Shown piece after piece: positions 1 through 7,096 of a stretch of DNA of 12,263 nt; the stretch's first letter is position 1; every line of letters starts with the position of its first letter. Under the pieces are notes generated by a model, which had not been told where the DNA came from, did not search any database, and was given only the letters and a program-made list of their open reading frames with translations. The stretch is taken from the NCBI GenBank assembly GCA_004151065.3, contig NWUY0300064939.1, forward strand, positions 10,998 through 23,260, written 5' to 3'. Source of the DNA: Larix sibirica (Eukaryota; Streptophyta; Pinopsida; Pinales; Pinaceae). A program made the translations under genes and the position numbers.

Positions 1-1
1 G

Positions 2-294
2 GATACAATTAGGCGCCTCTGTTTAGGTTTAGAAGAGAGGAAATGCAAGCAATTATCGAGTATAATCACATATTACACAGCAATGCAAGAAGACAAATTA
101 TTCTGATTACCTCATGTACTCCGTTTGTATGAGGTTTGGAGATTATGGGACGAGCCATGAAGGCTTTCCCGGATGAACAATAGCTCTCCACAAGCAGGGA
201 GAACAACTAGCAGGGCGGTCTATTCCAGTAATGCAGGAAATCTTTTGGACGAGGAGGCAATATTAGGAAGTAAGTATAAAATAGTTCATTACAG
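2..294 (+). pseudogene. Unrecognised exon-like reading frame with two TGA stops
   Basis: The frame starting at base 2 stays open to base 295 except for TGA at 104-106 and at 158-160. Both would read Arg if they arose from CGA by C-to-T change. The encoded text is protein-like: an E/K-rich start, then LPHVLRLYEVWRLWDEP, then a Ser/Arg-rich stretch (MNNSSPQAGRTTSR), then NLLDEEAILGSKYKIVHYR. It meets a splice-donor-like ACAG/GTGAGC at 294/295, and a second donor-like GTAAGT lies at 270-275. The left end runs off the window. I do not recognise the protein family. It could be a decayed exon of a host gene upstream of this window, or chance. Codon-level readability over about 97 codons is the only support. 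Confidence 0.3.
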
Positions 295-398
295 GTGAGC
301 ATGAGCATGTATTTTTCATTATGATAATTTAACTTAAACATAAAACAAGGTTAATGGATAAAATCACATCTTATGAGTTGTGTTATGAGTGTTTAAAC

Positions 399-460
399 TT
401 TTTTTTTTTTAATGGTTTCATTTTTATATTTTTTCAAAACTTATTTTTTTATTTAGTAGT
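399..460 (-). other. A-rich tail (minus strand) behind the LINE ORF1 remnant
   Basis: On the minus strand this reads as an A-rich stretch with an AATAAA-like hexamer (around 449-456), further A runs, and finally twelve consecutive A (T12 at 399-410 on the plus strand). Plant LINEs end in poly(A), so this may be the 3' tail of the minus-strand element at 449-1861. No clear target-site duplication could be matched to the other side, so the boundary is inferred. Confidence 0.35.
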
Positions 461-508
461 ATTATTTTCTCTCTCCTTGCTTCTTATATGGGCGAAACCT
501 TCTGAGTG

Positions 509-555
509 CGTTTCTTGTTCCGTTCTCGTTTCTCGTTTCGTTTCCCGTTTCTCGT
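509..555. repeat. Short degenerate CGTTTC tandem repeat
   Basis: About seven imperfect copies of a CGTTTC(T) unit stand side by side in an otherwise AT-rich, CpG-poor neighbourhood. On the minus strand it reads GAAACG repeats and lies between the end of the recognisable ORF1 tail and the A-rich tail, so it may belong to the element's 3' untranslated part. No protein function is inferred from the reading frames crossing it. Confidence 0.6.
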
Positions 556-564
556 AACATAGAA

Positions 565-1330
565 AATAACTAGTTTGGCACCGAATTAGGGAATTAGGGC
601 ATCCTTCAGGAGGGGGATTCTCCAATTGTAAAGCATTTTCCGACCCACAGCCTGTAACCGAAGGGTTTCTGGATTGTGGATCATTATTAGTCAAAATTTC
701 ATTCTCAGCAGCAGTAGGACTAATACTAGAGATACCAGGGTTCGTATAGAGTAAGGAAGGGTCCCCAATCGATTTTTTCCTTAAATTAAGTGCTTTCTCA
801 ACCGATAAATAAAAATGTAATTCCTCTTTCGATACCCCCTCATAAGGAACATGAGAGGATATATTAAACATACCTTTTTCCCGTCGCTGTCGGATTCTCG
901 AGAGAGGGCAAGACCACGATCATTCAGAGTGTGGTTCTCTAGTTCTATCTTTTTTTGGCTTGAAACCTCCTCATCTGAAGAAGACTCACAAGGATAACAC
1001 ACTTCATTATGCAGCAGTTTAGGGCATTTTGATTTCAAATGTCCAGATCCTCAGCAATAAAAACATCGAAAAGGTATATGTAAATAATCCAGTCTCTGGG
1101 TGATAGTTTTATCACCCCACTAGATATCAATCTCATCCGGGAGCCTCTTTGTGATATTGTATTCCACCATGACTGCTGTAATATTTCTTTTCAACTCCGA
1201 AAAACATACTCGTTTCAACTCTGATAAAACACTCGGAGCAATTTGCCAGCCCAATAAAAAGATTCTCCGTCCATAATTCAATAGGGAAGCTCGACAAAAG
1301 GGTCCAAATATGTCTTATGGTAATCTTTTC
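565..1330 (-). pseudogene. LINE ORF1, second half: rest of DUF4283, CCHC knuckle, acidic tail (broken)
   Basis: This continues the frame of 1331-1861 past a TGA at 1331-1333. The first piece reads HIWTLLSSFPIELW and FIGLANC, typical of the second half of DUF4283. The frame then shifts inside a 24-bp duplication (1189-1235) and continues as AVMVEYNITKRLPDEIDI, followed by DYLHIPFRCFYC. A zinc knuckle with perfect C-x2-C-x4-H-x4-C spacing lies at 1024-1065, with a TGA (1051-1053) between the second Cys and the His. A Ser/Asp/Glu-rich segment (ESSSDEE) follows. After another frameshift near 870-890 the tail reads on to about 570. In this family the protein is an RNA-binding retrotransposition chaperone. 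No endonuclease or RT follows, so ORF2 is missing. At least two stops and two frameshifts show it is dead beyond the first half. Confidence 0.7.
1189..1235. repeat. 24-bp tandem duplication inside LINE ORF1
   Basis: Copy 1 (1189-1212) and copy 2 (1213-1235) both begin TTTCAACTC and end ACTCG, with a few substitutions and a one-base length difference. It falls where the minus-strand ORF1 changes reading frame, so the slippage event or its later one-base indel probably caused that frameshift. Confidence 0.7.
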
Positions 1331-1861
1331 TCATTCTGGATCAAAATTTGTGTGCCAACGCTTCAGCACAAGTGAGCCATCTTTGATTAACCATATGCCA
1401 TCGAAAACCTTTGGTAGATCATTCGGTTTTGAGAATACAAAGCATACCCAACCATTCGAAAGCATGGTGGTGCGGGGAGTATAATCAAACAAAGGAAGCC
1501 ATGTTTTATTAACCCACTCAATGAGCTCTGGCCGAGAAAACCTTGTGGATTCAAAACGTCCAACCACTGCCCTGGTGGAAAATACCGCCACACTATCCAC
1601 ATTCACATATTTACCAAGCACGTACTGCTTTTGTTCTGCGAGGACTTTATAAGCCTTTATGTGTCTTCTGGTTCGGGCCCTTTCACCAGTAGGCTTTTTT
1701 CCTCTACAATCTAACAGTGTAAAACCCTTCTCCGTTGGAATCGACACGCCGTTTTCTAGGTAAAGGTCCAGCTGCGGGTGATCTAAACTCTTAACCGGTG
1801 TCACATCCGCCAAACTGCCAGATGTAGCGTCCAAGGAAACAGATGCCAAAGAAGGGGCCAT
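1331..1861 (-). CDS. LINE ORF1-type protein, N-terminal and DUF4283 part (uninterrupted 176 codons)
   Basis: An uninterrupted 176-codon frame from ATG at 1861. The first 75 or so residues are variable and polar (KPTGERARTRRH near residue 55). The DUF4283 core follows, recognisable from STRAVVGRFES (about residue 95), a WVNKTWLPLF block, GWVCFVFSKPNDLPKVFDG, and the closing LKRWHTNFDPE. In plants this domain forms the N-terminal part of ORF1 of L1-type LINEs and is usually followed by a CCHC knuckle, as found here at 1024-1065. The stop at 1331 is in mid-domain and is followed by in-frame homologous text, so the natural protein is truncated. TGA could have come from CGA (Arg). A host-domesticated DUF4283 gene is possible but less likely because the rest is broken. 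No promoter was identified; the A of the ATG is preceded by AAGTGG, a plausible plant start context. Confidence 0.75.
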   Translation of the reverse strand: MAPSLASVSLDATSGSLADVTPVKSLDHPQLDLYLENGVSIPTEKGFTLLDCRGKKPTGERARTRRHIKAYKVLAEQKQYVLGKYVNVDSVAVFSTRAVVGRFESTRFSRPELIEWVNKTWLPLFDYTPRTTMLSNGWVCFVFSKPNDLPKVFDGIWLIKDGSLVLKRWHTNFDPE

Positions 1862-2560
1862 CCACTTGTGATGAACTACACCGTAGCACCTGCCAAACCG
1901 GTAAAAACCCTAAGAACTTTGAATATCACCAAAAAGAACACTAGTTAGGGAAACAGGACAGAATAGTCCAAAGAAAGACCGGAACCTATACAAGTACAAA
2001 AAAGTTTAACTAAACTATAATCCTGAAAAACCACATCACAAGAAGAGATAGTCGAGGATAAAAGATTAAAAAAATTGTTCCCACATTTTTTAACTAGTTG
2101 GTACTAAGCTAGCCGCCGAAAAAACAGCCTGCTGAACTCTATTCCTTTTTCCTTTCCTATCTCAGCTAGCTAGGAATTTTCAGTCTCAGAGAATAGCAAA
2201 CTATGGTTTTCAGATACCAAACCAGGTTTCTCTCCATTGAGGCTAATTCAAATTGTAATTTCATTAATGATTTTATATGCCTTTCAACTAAGTCACTCCT
2301 CATGCCATGAGTTATTGGAAAACACATAAATAAAATGAGACAAGTTTATTTTTTAATTTTTTTTATGGACATATCAGCCTTGCTATTCAACATTGGAATC
2401 AAAAGCTAGTTAGAATTGAACACTGAACACCGGTGAAGATAGAAACATTGTTCTGCCCCACACAAAAATTTATAATATAATAATTAAGTCAATGAAGCTT
2501 TGTGTCATAATCATTAAATATTTTTTTAATTTACCATTCCTTTGACTGAGTTTGAAGACC
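1862..2560. other. Leader of the minus-strand ORF1 and AT-rich spacer, no gene seen
   Basis: The first 200 or so bases upstream of the ORF1 start (minus strand) probably include its untranslated leader, but no 5' end of the element can be fixed. Beyond about 2100 the sequence is AT-rich with no readable frame of note. No tRNA, promoter or terminal repeat was recognised. Confidence 0.4.
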
Positions 2561-2585
2561 TTAATTTACCTTAAATTTTACAATC

Positions 2586-2796
2586 ATTCTAACTAATAAA
2601 ATTAGAAATATACTTTCATCAATAAAATTTAAAACAAAGTTAACCAATAAAATTAACATCGTACTTTCATCAATTTTTGGAGGTAACTTTTTAAACGAAA
2701 TTGAAATTGACTTTAAAACAAAGTTAACCAATAAAATTAACACCATACTTTCATCAATTTGAAAGTAACTTTTTAAACGAAATTGCAATTGACCTA
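2586..2796. repeat. 84-bp tandem repeat, two copies plus a partial third
   Basis: Copy 1 (2631-2714) and copy 2 (2715-2796) share AAAACAAAGTTAACCAATAA, TACTTTCATCAATTT and TAACTTTTTAAACGAAATTG, in order, with about ten differences. A shorter relative at 2586-2630 carries the TAATAAAATTA and TACTTTCATCAA blocks. The minus-strand open frame crossing this region (2561-2824) repeats the peptide MLILLVNFVL because of the DNA repeat and is not taken as a gene. Confidence 0.8.
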
Positions 2797-2880
2797 AAAT
2801 AGATTTGAACTTTAATGCTATCAATAAGAATTAACCTAAAATAGAGTTGAAATTAACCTAAAATAGATTTCAAACTCTAA
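2792..2880. repeat. Short direct repeat ACCTAAAATAGA, three copies
   Basis: The block ACCTAAAATAGAKTT occurs at about 2792, 2834 and 2856, the last two exactly 22 bp apart. It directly follows the 84-bp repeat and shares its composition. The copies look like slippage products, not a spacer-repeat array. Confidence 0.65.
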
Positions 2881-3162
2881 TACAACACGACTATCATAAT
2901 GACAATTTCTATTAATTTTAAATCTGATCGAGATGTATCTTAAGTCAAAAATCACAAGGGCCAAGTCATTTCAACCACCTTTAGGTGCATTTTATCCCAT
3001 CTTTTGTAAGAAGTTTGATTGTTTTTATTAGAAATTATAATTTATATCAATTTTCTTTACCGTTTAAAGTAAATTATTAATAGATCAATGAGTGTTTTCT
3101 TTTCTTTTGAGCTTTTATATATAAAAAGGTAAATTAAGGTTAGCTTAAATTCTTTTTTCTCC

Positions 3163-3405
3163 AATACAAACATAATTACCATATTGCTTCTACAATATTT
3201 AAATATTATCTTGATGATATACACTTAAATTTTAAGTGTTTTTCAACTTCTAAATCATGAACATAATACAAACATATCTACCATATTAGCTCTATATTGT
3301 TTAAATACTATCTTAATGATATGTACTAAACCTTAAGGTGCTCACTCGTGTACTTCTTAAAACTTTAGAACGTGCTACCTACCATATTGGCACCCTATTT
3401 TCCAT
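3163..3405. repeat. About 102-bp diverged tandem repeat, two copies plus a partial third
   Basis: AATACAAACATA starts at 3163 and 3265. The block ACCATATTG/A recurs at 3178, 3280 and 3380, spaced 102 and about 101 bp, followed each time by a similar CT-rich step. Copies 1 and 2 also share TTTAAATA-TATCTT-ATGATAT. The copies are clearly related but much more diverged than the 53-bp and 45-bp repeats in this window, so this is an older event. Confidence 0.65.
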
Positions 3406-3506
3406 ATATCTAATATTTGAGAGATTGCATAGAAGCTGAGTCTACTTTATGCTTGTTTTGCCTTTGATCAAAGTTTTTTCATTAAAACTATATTCATGTT
3501 TTGAAT

Positions 3507-3645
3507 ATCTTAAACTCAAAATTTTGATATTAAAATTTTGTAAATTTATAAATTTAAACATCTTAAACTTGAGATTTTGATATTAAAATTTTGTAAATTT
3601 ATAAATTTTAATAGTATTAATAGATTTTGCAAATTTATAAATTTT
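3507..3645. repeat. 53-bp tandem repeat, two copies plus a partial third
   Basis: Copy 1 (3507-3559) and copy 2 (3560-3612) differ at only about 5 of 53 positions, and a remnant of the right half follows to about 3645. Each copy contains the 14-bp perfect palindrome AAATTTATAAATTT. The stretch is almost pure A+T. Confidence 0.85.
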
Positions 3646-3668
3646 ATTATTATAAATAGATTTATAAA

Positions 3669-3750
3669 ACCATTTCTTATTAGAACAACTTATATTACAA
3701 TTTCATCAAACCAATTCTTATTACAATAGCTTATATTGCAATTTCATAAA
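3669..3750. repeat. 41-bp tandem repeat, two copies
   Basis: Copy 1 (3669-3709) and copy 2 (3710-3750) match at about 35 of 41 positions, sharing TTCTTATTA, CTTATATT and CAATTTCAT. It sits only 24 bp after the end of the 53-bp repeat family but is not related to it by eye. Confidence 0.8.
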
Positions 3751-4115
3751 TAAAAACTTTAAAAAAAGCCAATAACTAAAGATAGGTTATAGGTTGCTAG
3801 ACTAATGGCCTTATTCAATAAAAAATTTCAATCAATGCTTTATTTATGCCCCCAAATTGTAAAAATCAGTCCATTTAATTTCAACTAGTGCTTTATTTCT
3901 CAAATAAACCCATTAACAAGTCAATTAAGCTCTTGGAGCTAAAGATAAGAAGTTGATAATGTACATAGCTAATTAAATCATCGGGATCATCTATTCTAAA
4001 GCATAAAAAGATTACCCATGAATAGGAGATAAAAGCCAAATTGTAAACACTTTGCTATAAAAAAAATAAAAAATAAAAAAATTTTGAATCTTTGATACAT
4101 CAAATGCCTCCATAC
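3751..4115. other. AT-rich spacer downstream of the helicase remnant, no exon seen
   Basis: The expected next exon of the minus-strand helicase (beginning DVKDVKYV and containing the HRIGRTGR motif VI) would lie here or further left, and is not found in any frame. From 4115 leftwards on the minus strand the sequence starts with a donor-like GTATGG and then becomes intron-like and AT-rich. A weak 53-bp-spaced similarity (TTTCAAT/C.. TGCTTTATTT at 3826 and 3879) is present. Confidence 0.4.
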
Positions 4116-4799
4116 CCAAGCCCCATGCAACAACATCTGTAGCAGTCATAATAGGGCTCTTTCCAGGCTTAAATTCTAATAAGACCCAATATCTCTCAGC
4201 TTGGATTTTATCTCCATGAATTGATAGTGTTGGCCATCCATCCATACGAAGTTTCATGGTAACTTGGTCACAGACTTTTTAAGTTTCCAAATAGATAATC
4301 GGCTACCATCCATGATCTCATCTAAGAGATGTATTAACTTGGAAAATAAATGTCTTAATTCATGGGTGCATTGCAAATAAAAAAACTTAACAGAGCCAAT
4401 AGAAAAGGCATAAATTGAAACCTTGTATACTTCTCTCATGTTCAGAAACAATCTCCACAATTTCCTCAATTGCATGGTTTACCTTGAGGTTGGTGAGACA
4501 ATTTTTACCTAGAAAGACATGGTTTGCCTTGAGGTTGGTGAGCCAATTTTTACCTAGAAAGACACAAGAGTTTTAGATAGTGTAATGAAAAATCTCCAAC
4601 AAACCCCAACAATAATAAAGTTGCATACATAACATAAACTATCACTGGCCACCCTCGAAAAGCATATCCCAGTTTTATCACATGCAAACTTGCTGAAAAG
4701 AAATCACCTTGTAAGGATTATGCAGTGATTGCTCGGTAAGAAGTTCAACTCCTTTGCCAAGTCACACTCCAATATAATGTCTTGTGGATCTAGATGAAT
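4116..4799 (-). pseudogene. DBP2/RH20-type DEAD-box RNA helicase fragment, three exons with introns
   Basis: Three minus-strand exons align with the second RecA domain of plant p68/DBP2-type (RH20, RH30) helicases, RNA-unwinding ATPases of the nucleus and nucleolus. Exon 1 (4799-4708) carries a motif III block reading YWSVTW, where the family has SAT, and ends LHNPYK before a GT donor. After a 154-bp intron, exon 2 (4553-4422) carries VKIGSP, then LKVNHAIEEIVEIVSEHE. After an 83-bp intron, exon 3 (4338-4116) carries LIHLLDEIMDGSRL, then [29 protein letters not shown] and VAWGL, ending at a GTATGG donor. Family motif V is AARGLD, so the key Arg has become Trp. Frameshifts occur in exons 1, 2 and 3. 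Exon 2 holds a 45-bp duplication. The DEAD motif exon, the Walker A domain and motif VI are absent. Retained introns mean it arose by DNA duplication, not reverse transcription. Confidence 0.85.
4473..4562. repeat. 45-bp tandem duplication containing a splice acceptor and exon start
   Basis: Copies 4473-4517 and 4518-4562 match at 43 of 45 positions. On the minus strand each copy holds the polypyrimidine-AG acceptor TGTCTTTCTAG followed by the first bases of helicase exon 2 (GTAAAAATTG). The remnant therefore carries two acceptors in a row. Both copies lack the same base in the GSPDLK codons, so the frameshift is older than the duplication. Confidence 0.9.
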
Positions 4800-5690
4800 C
4801 TGAATATCAAAGAAGATAAAGAATTGGTTACAACAAATAATCAATAGCTCTGATGTCACAAGGGGAGAAATCGTGCAGCGAGGATTATAAGGGAAGGCCT
4901 ACAATAAAGGATAGGCTCTTTAAAACATTTTATAAAATTAATTAAACGTGGATTACAGAATATCTTGCAAAGTTGGTCCATACCCAAGAGCAAAGTTCGT
5001 AATATGTAATTACTAATTCATTACCTTCACCAACAAGGTGGTTTTCATTAATGCACAGAGATAAAGTTCTTAATATATTTTCGTGCATTTCTCCTCATCT
5101 TAACCATGCTAAGGTTACAACTGTCTGGAAACAATGGACATGGACTTTTCGAGACACTTCTTATATTAATGAATTCTACTACGAATGCTCAAAATCAAAA
5201 TCTGGGACATTACTGCTCCCATAAAAAAATTCAAAAACCACAGTTCCAATGACATGGGAGAAAATTAATTTTTAATATAAACATAAGCCACGTGTATTTC
5301 CTATAACCCAAAAAATATACTAACAAATTTAAAGGTCCAAAAATGAAATTTTGGTTAACAATCAGGTGGACATCTAATTAGGATCAAGATCTGATGACAG
5401 CAGAAGTTGTTCGCTCCCATTGAAAATGCACAGAAAATACATGTTTTGTTAATCATGGTCAAAATCCAAGGTGGAAATGACCTGTGAATGAAATTATGTA
5501 AAACATTATGTTGTGGTAAGTGAGACTAAAATTTCTACAAATAATTTTTCCTCAGCAACAATTATTTTACTGCTACGGGGATATGTCATCTGCTGATAAT
5601 TTGTAATTATTTTCGTGAAAAGGGAGGGGAACACATGAACTGATCAAATCCTCGGGCGTTAAGAGCAGAGTTTGAGGAATTTTAACTTAT
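4800..5690. other. No gene recognised; upstream flank of helicase remnant
   Basis: The first bases (4800-4860, minus strand) read as intron ending in TTTGATATTCAG at the acceptor of helicase exon 1. I looked for the preceding exon (motif II DEAD, then FEPQIR) on the minus strand to 5690 and did not find it. The stretch is AT-rich with short A and T runs and has no open frame worth reporting. Confidence 0.4.
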
Positions 5691-5693
5691 TTT

Positions 5694-5762
5694 TAAGAGT
5701 TGTCAGGTAAGTTTTGTTTTGTGTATTTTTTAGAGCTATTTGGTAAATTTTGTTTTGTGAGA
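5694..5762 (+). repeat. Diverged 37-bp direct repeat
   Basis: AAGAGTTGTCAGGTAAGTTTTGTTTTGTG (from 5694, given here in meaning as AGAG..GGTAAG.. TTTTGTTTTGTG) is followed 37 bp later by a similar block ending at 5762. Both share GGTAAR and TTTTGTTTTGTG. It lies just before the Gly-rich short frame. Confidence 0.5.
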
Positions 5763-5774
5763 GGTTTCGTCACG

Positions 5775-5849
5775 ATGACGACAAGCAATGAGAAATGTAG
5801 CGGCGACGGCCGAGGCGGAGCCGGTGGTAGCTACAACAATGGTGGTTAG
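5775..5849 (+). pseudogene. Short Gly-rich reading frame start, unrecognised
   Basis: ATG at 5775 opens 24 codons reading MTTSNEKCSGDGRG, then GAGGSYNNGG, before TAG at 5847-5849. After the stop the same frame continues DDGVYGGV and IGGGGDP to about 5910. This patch is strikingly GC- and CpG-rich compared with the flanks (GGCGACGGCCGAGGCGG). It could be the start of a Gly-rich protein gene or an exon remnant, but Gly-rich text arises easily from GGT/GGC-rich DNA. The gene family is not recognised, and no link to the helicase, which lies on the other strand, can be shown. Confidence 0.25.
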
Positions 5850-5910
5850 GACGATGGTGTATATGGTGGAGTTATTGTCTGGAGCATAGGAGGCGGTGGT
5901 GACCCGATTT

Positions 5911-6273
5911 TTCCCAAAGATGCAGATTATTCAAGGTGCTGACCCAATTTAAAAGCGAGGCACTAGGAAGAGGAGGTGGCATTCAATCCAATGTTGCATA
6001 TTGCAAGATTGGGGATTTTAAAAGAATTTTGTTTTACAAAGGAAGGACTGCGTACAAAAATCATATTGAACAAAAGGAACAGGAGAATGCAGGAAGTTAG
6101 TTCAAACATGTACACAGTCCAAAATAGTGACGCTTGAGAGCCTCCTGAAAAACATAGTGGACGACTTCTTTGTCAACAAGATACAGGCTGCAGCGATTCA
6201 TATTGGTTGGAAACATGTCTCCACCTTTACCCTGTAAAAACTTTCACTTGCAAAAATTCGCACCCTGGAGTAG
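5911..6273. other. Unassigned stretch, no recognised gene
   Basis: Short readable pieces occur on the plus strand, such as LLKNIVDDFFVNKIQAAAIH around 6140-6200, but they are in different frames and separated by stops. No family is recognised. It may be the upstream part of the coding-like remnant at 6274-6564. Confidence 0.25.
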
Positions 6274-6564
6274 TGTGAGGAGCCAGGGCAAAAGTCTACC
6301 CCCAATGCAAAGTTCTGGTGGAAGTTTCATCACACTGACAGAGTTGAACTGCAACAAATGTTAGATGCAAGAAATATGGCTTTTGTCACTGTTGTGGTGC
6401 ATCCAACGGTGCCTAAACATGCGAGGTTTGCAGTGGATAACCTTGGGGGTAATCTTGAGCATATCCTCCAACAATAAGTACAAATATCTCCATACCCAAA
6501 TGCACCTACTAAAAGGTTGGGCTCTGACAAAATCCTGCGGAAAAGACAAATGAACATTGACTGC
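6274..6564 (+). pseudogene. Coding-like remnant of unknown family, one in-frame TAA
   Basis: The plus-strand frame beginning after the TAG at 6271 is open to a TAA at 6475-6477 and then to a TGA at 6565, giving 97 codons with a single stop. The text is protein-like: RVELQQMLDARNMAFVTVVV, HPTVPKHARFAVDNLGG, LEHILQQ, then after the stop NAPTKRLGSDKILRKRQMN. TAA would read Gln if from CAA. There is no ATG at its start and no recognised motif. The antisense frame at 6330-6557 is also open for 75 codons but reads less like a protein. I cannot assign a function; transposon-derived sequence is a reasonable suspicion because of the neighbourhood. Confidence 0.3.
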
Positions 6565-6725
6565 TGAAAGAGGATGGAAACCTGGCGAATTTGGAGGAAA
6601 AGATGAACGAATTGTTACTGCTGGAAAGAGTATAGAACCATCGTGAATTTGGAGGAAAAGACCAACACTAATGGAGATTGTTTAAACGGTAGAACCTTCG
6701 CTAATTTGGCGTGAAGAATAAAGAT
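6555..6725 (+). repeat. About 58-bp tandem repeat, three diverged copies
   Basis: The anchor AATTTGG lies at 6588, 6646 and 6703 (spacing 58 and 57). Copies 1 and 2 share GAATTTGGAGGAAAAGA and an upstream CTGCTGRAAGAG. Copy 3 keeps GTAGAACCTTCG-TAATTTGG. It begins at the end of the coding-like remnant 6274-6564. Confidence 0.7.
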
Positions 6726-7096
6726 GCATGTGGCAGGATTACATTTGTCTGATAGACGAAGAATCTGCTACAGTGCTTTGGGATAGTTTCTCATTGAGTA
6801 AACACCTTCGACGTAATTAACAAGTAGAAGTTAGAGAAGATAGAAAAGAGTAACATCTTCTATCATTGTGTAAGATATGTTTGCAATAGATGGAGGTTGC
6901 ACATGGAAGTGTGAATTACTCTAAGTCAAGTTGAATCAGGTTATAATGCTAAGAGGGAGGTCAACAAGAATGGAATGGATGATTTTGGACATGTGGAAAT
7001 CCTATATTTACTAGAGATTGAGGGAGAACTAGTTGACTATGGGTTGGATCCGATGACAATTTCGGAGATTTTCAAGTATTCAACTCTTTTCAAATA
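6726..7096. other. Unassigned stretch
   Basis: A plus-strand frame is readable from about 6942 to 7094 (KREVNKNGMDDFGHVEILY, then GELVDYGLDPMTISEIFK) before a TAG. It may connect, with a frameshift, to the frame at 7097-7300. No family recognised and no RNA gene seen. Confidence 0.25.

Noticed and set aside
354-557. 67-codon plus-strand open frame rich in Phe and Leu
   Set aside because: It is the reverse of the A-rich tail and the CGTTTC repeat of the minus-strand LINE remnant; low-complexity text.
391-2012. GTTTAA next to the poly(A) tract (about 391) and AGTTTAACT at about 2004 as a target-site duplication
   Set aside because: The shared part is only six or seven AT-rich bases, well within chance.
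565-2104. TAACTAGTT at about 568 and again at about 2090 as a possible target-site duplication of the minus-strand LINE
   Set aside because: Only about nine bases match, the left copy is not next to the poly(A) tract, and the palindromic ACTAGT core makes chance likely.
2561-2824. 87-codon minus-strand open frame with repeated LILLVNFVL text
   Set aside because: It is a by-product of the 84-bp DNA tandem repeat in AT-rich DNA; the repeated peptide follows the DNA repeat and no coding signal exists outside it.
2792-2880. Regularly recurring ACCTAAAATAGA blocks as a possible CRISPR-like array
   Set aside because: Only three copies at unequal spacing, with related sequence between them; the context is a plant-type genome and there are no associated genes.
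4254-4475. 73-codon minus-strand open frame starting MQLRKLWRLF
   Set aside because: It starts out of frame in helicase exon 2, runs through the 83-bp intron, and is in the true frame only for part of exon 3; it is not a gene of its own.
6320-6440. Cys-rich text (CKKYGFCHCCGASNGA..TCEVCSG) in another plus-strand frame resembling a zinc-binding motif
   Set aside because: The frame has stops on both sides and within, and the overlapping frame 6274-6564 is much more open.
6330-6557. 75-codon minus-strand open frame
   Set aside because: It lies antisense to the more protein-like plus-strand frame 6274-6564 and has Cys/Ser-rich, unfamiliar text. The choice of strand is not certain.
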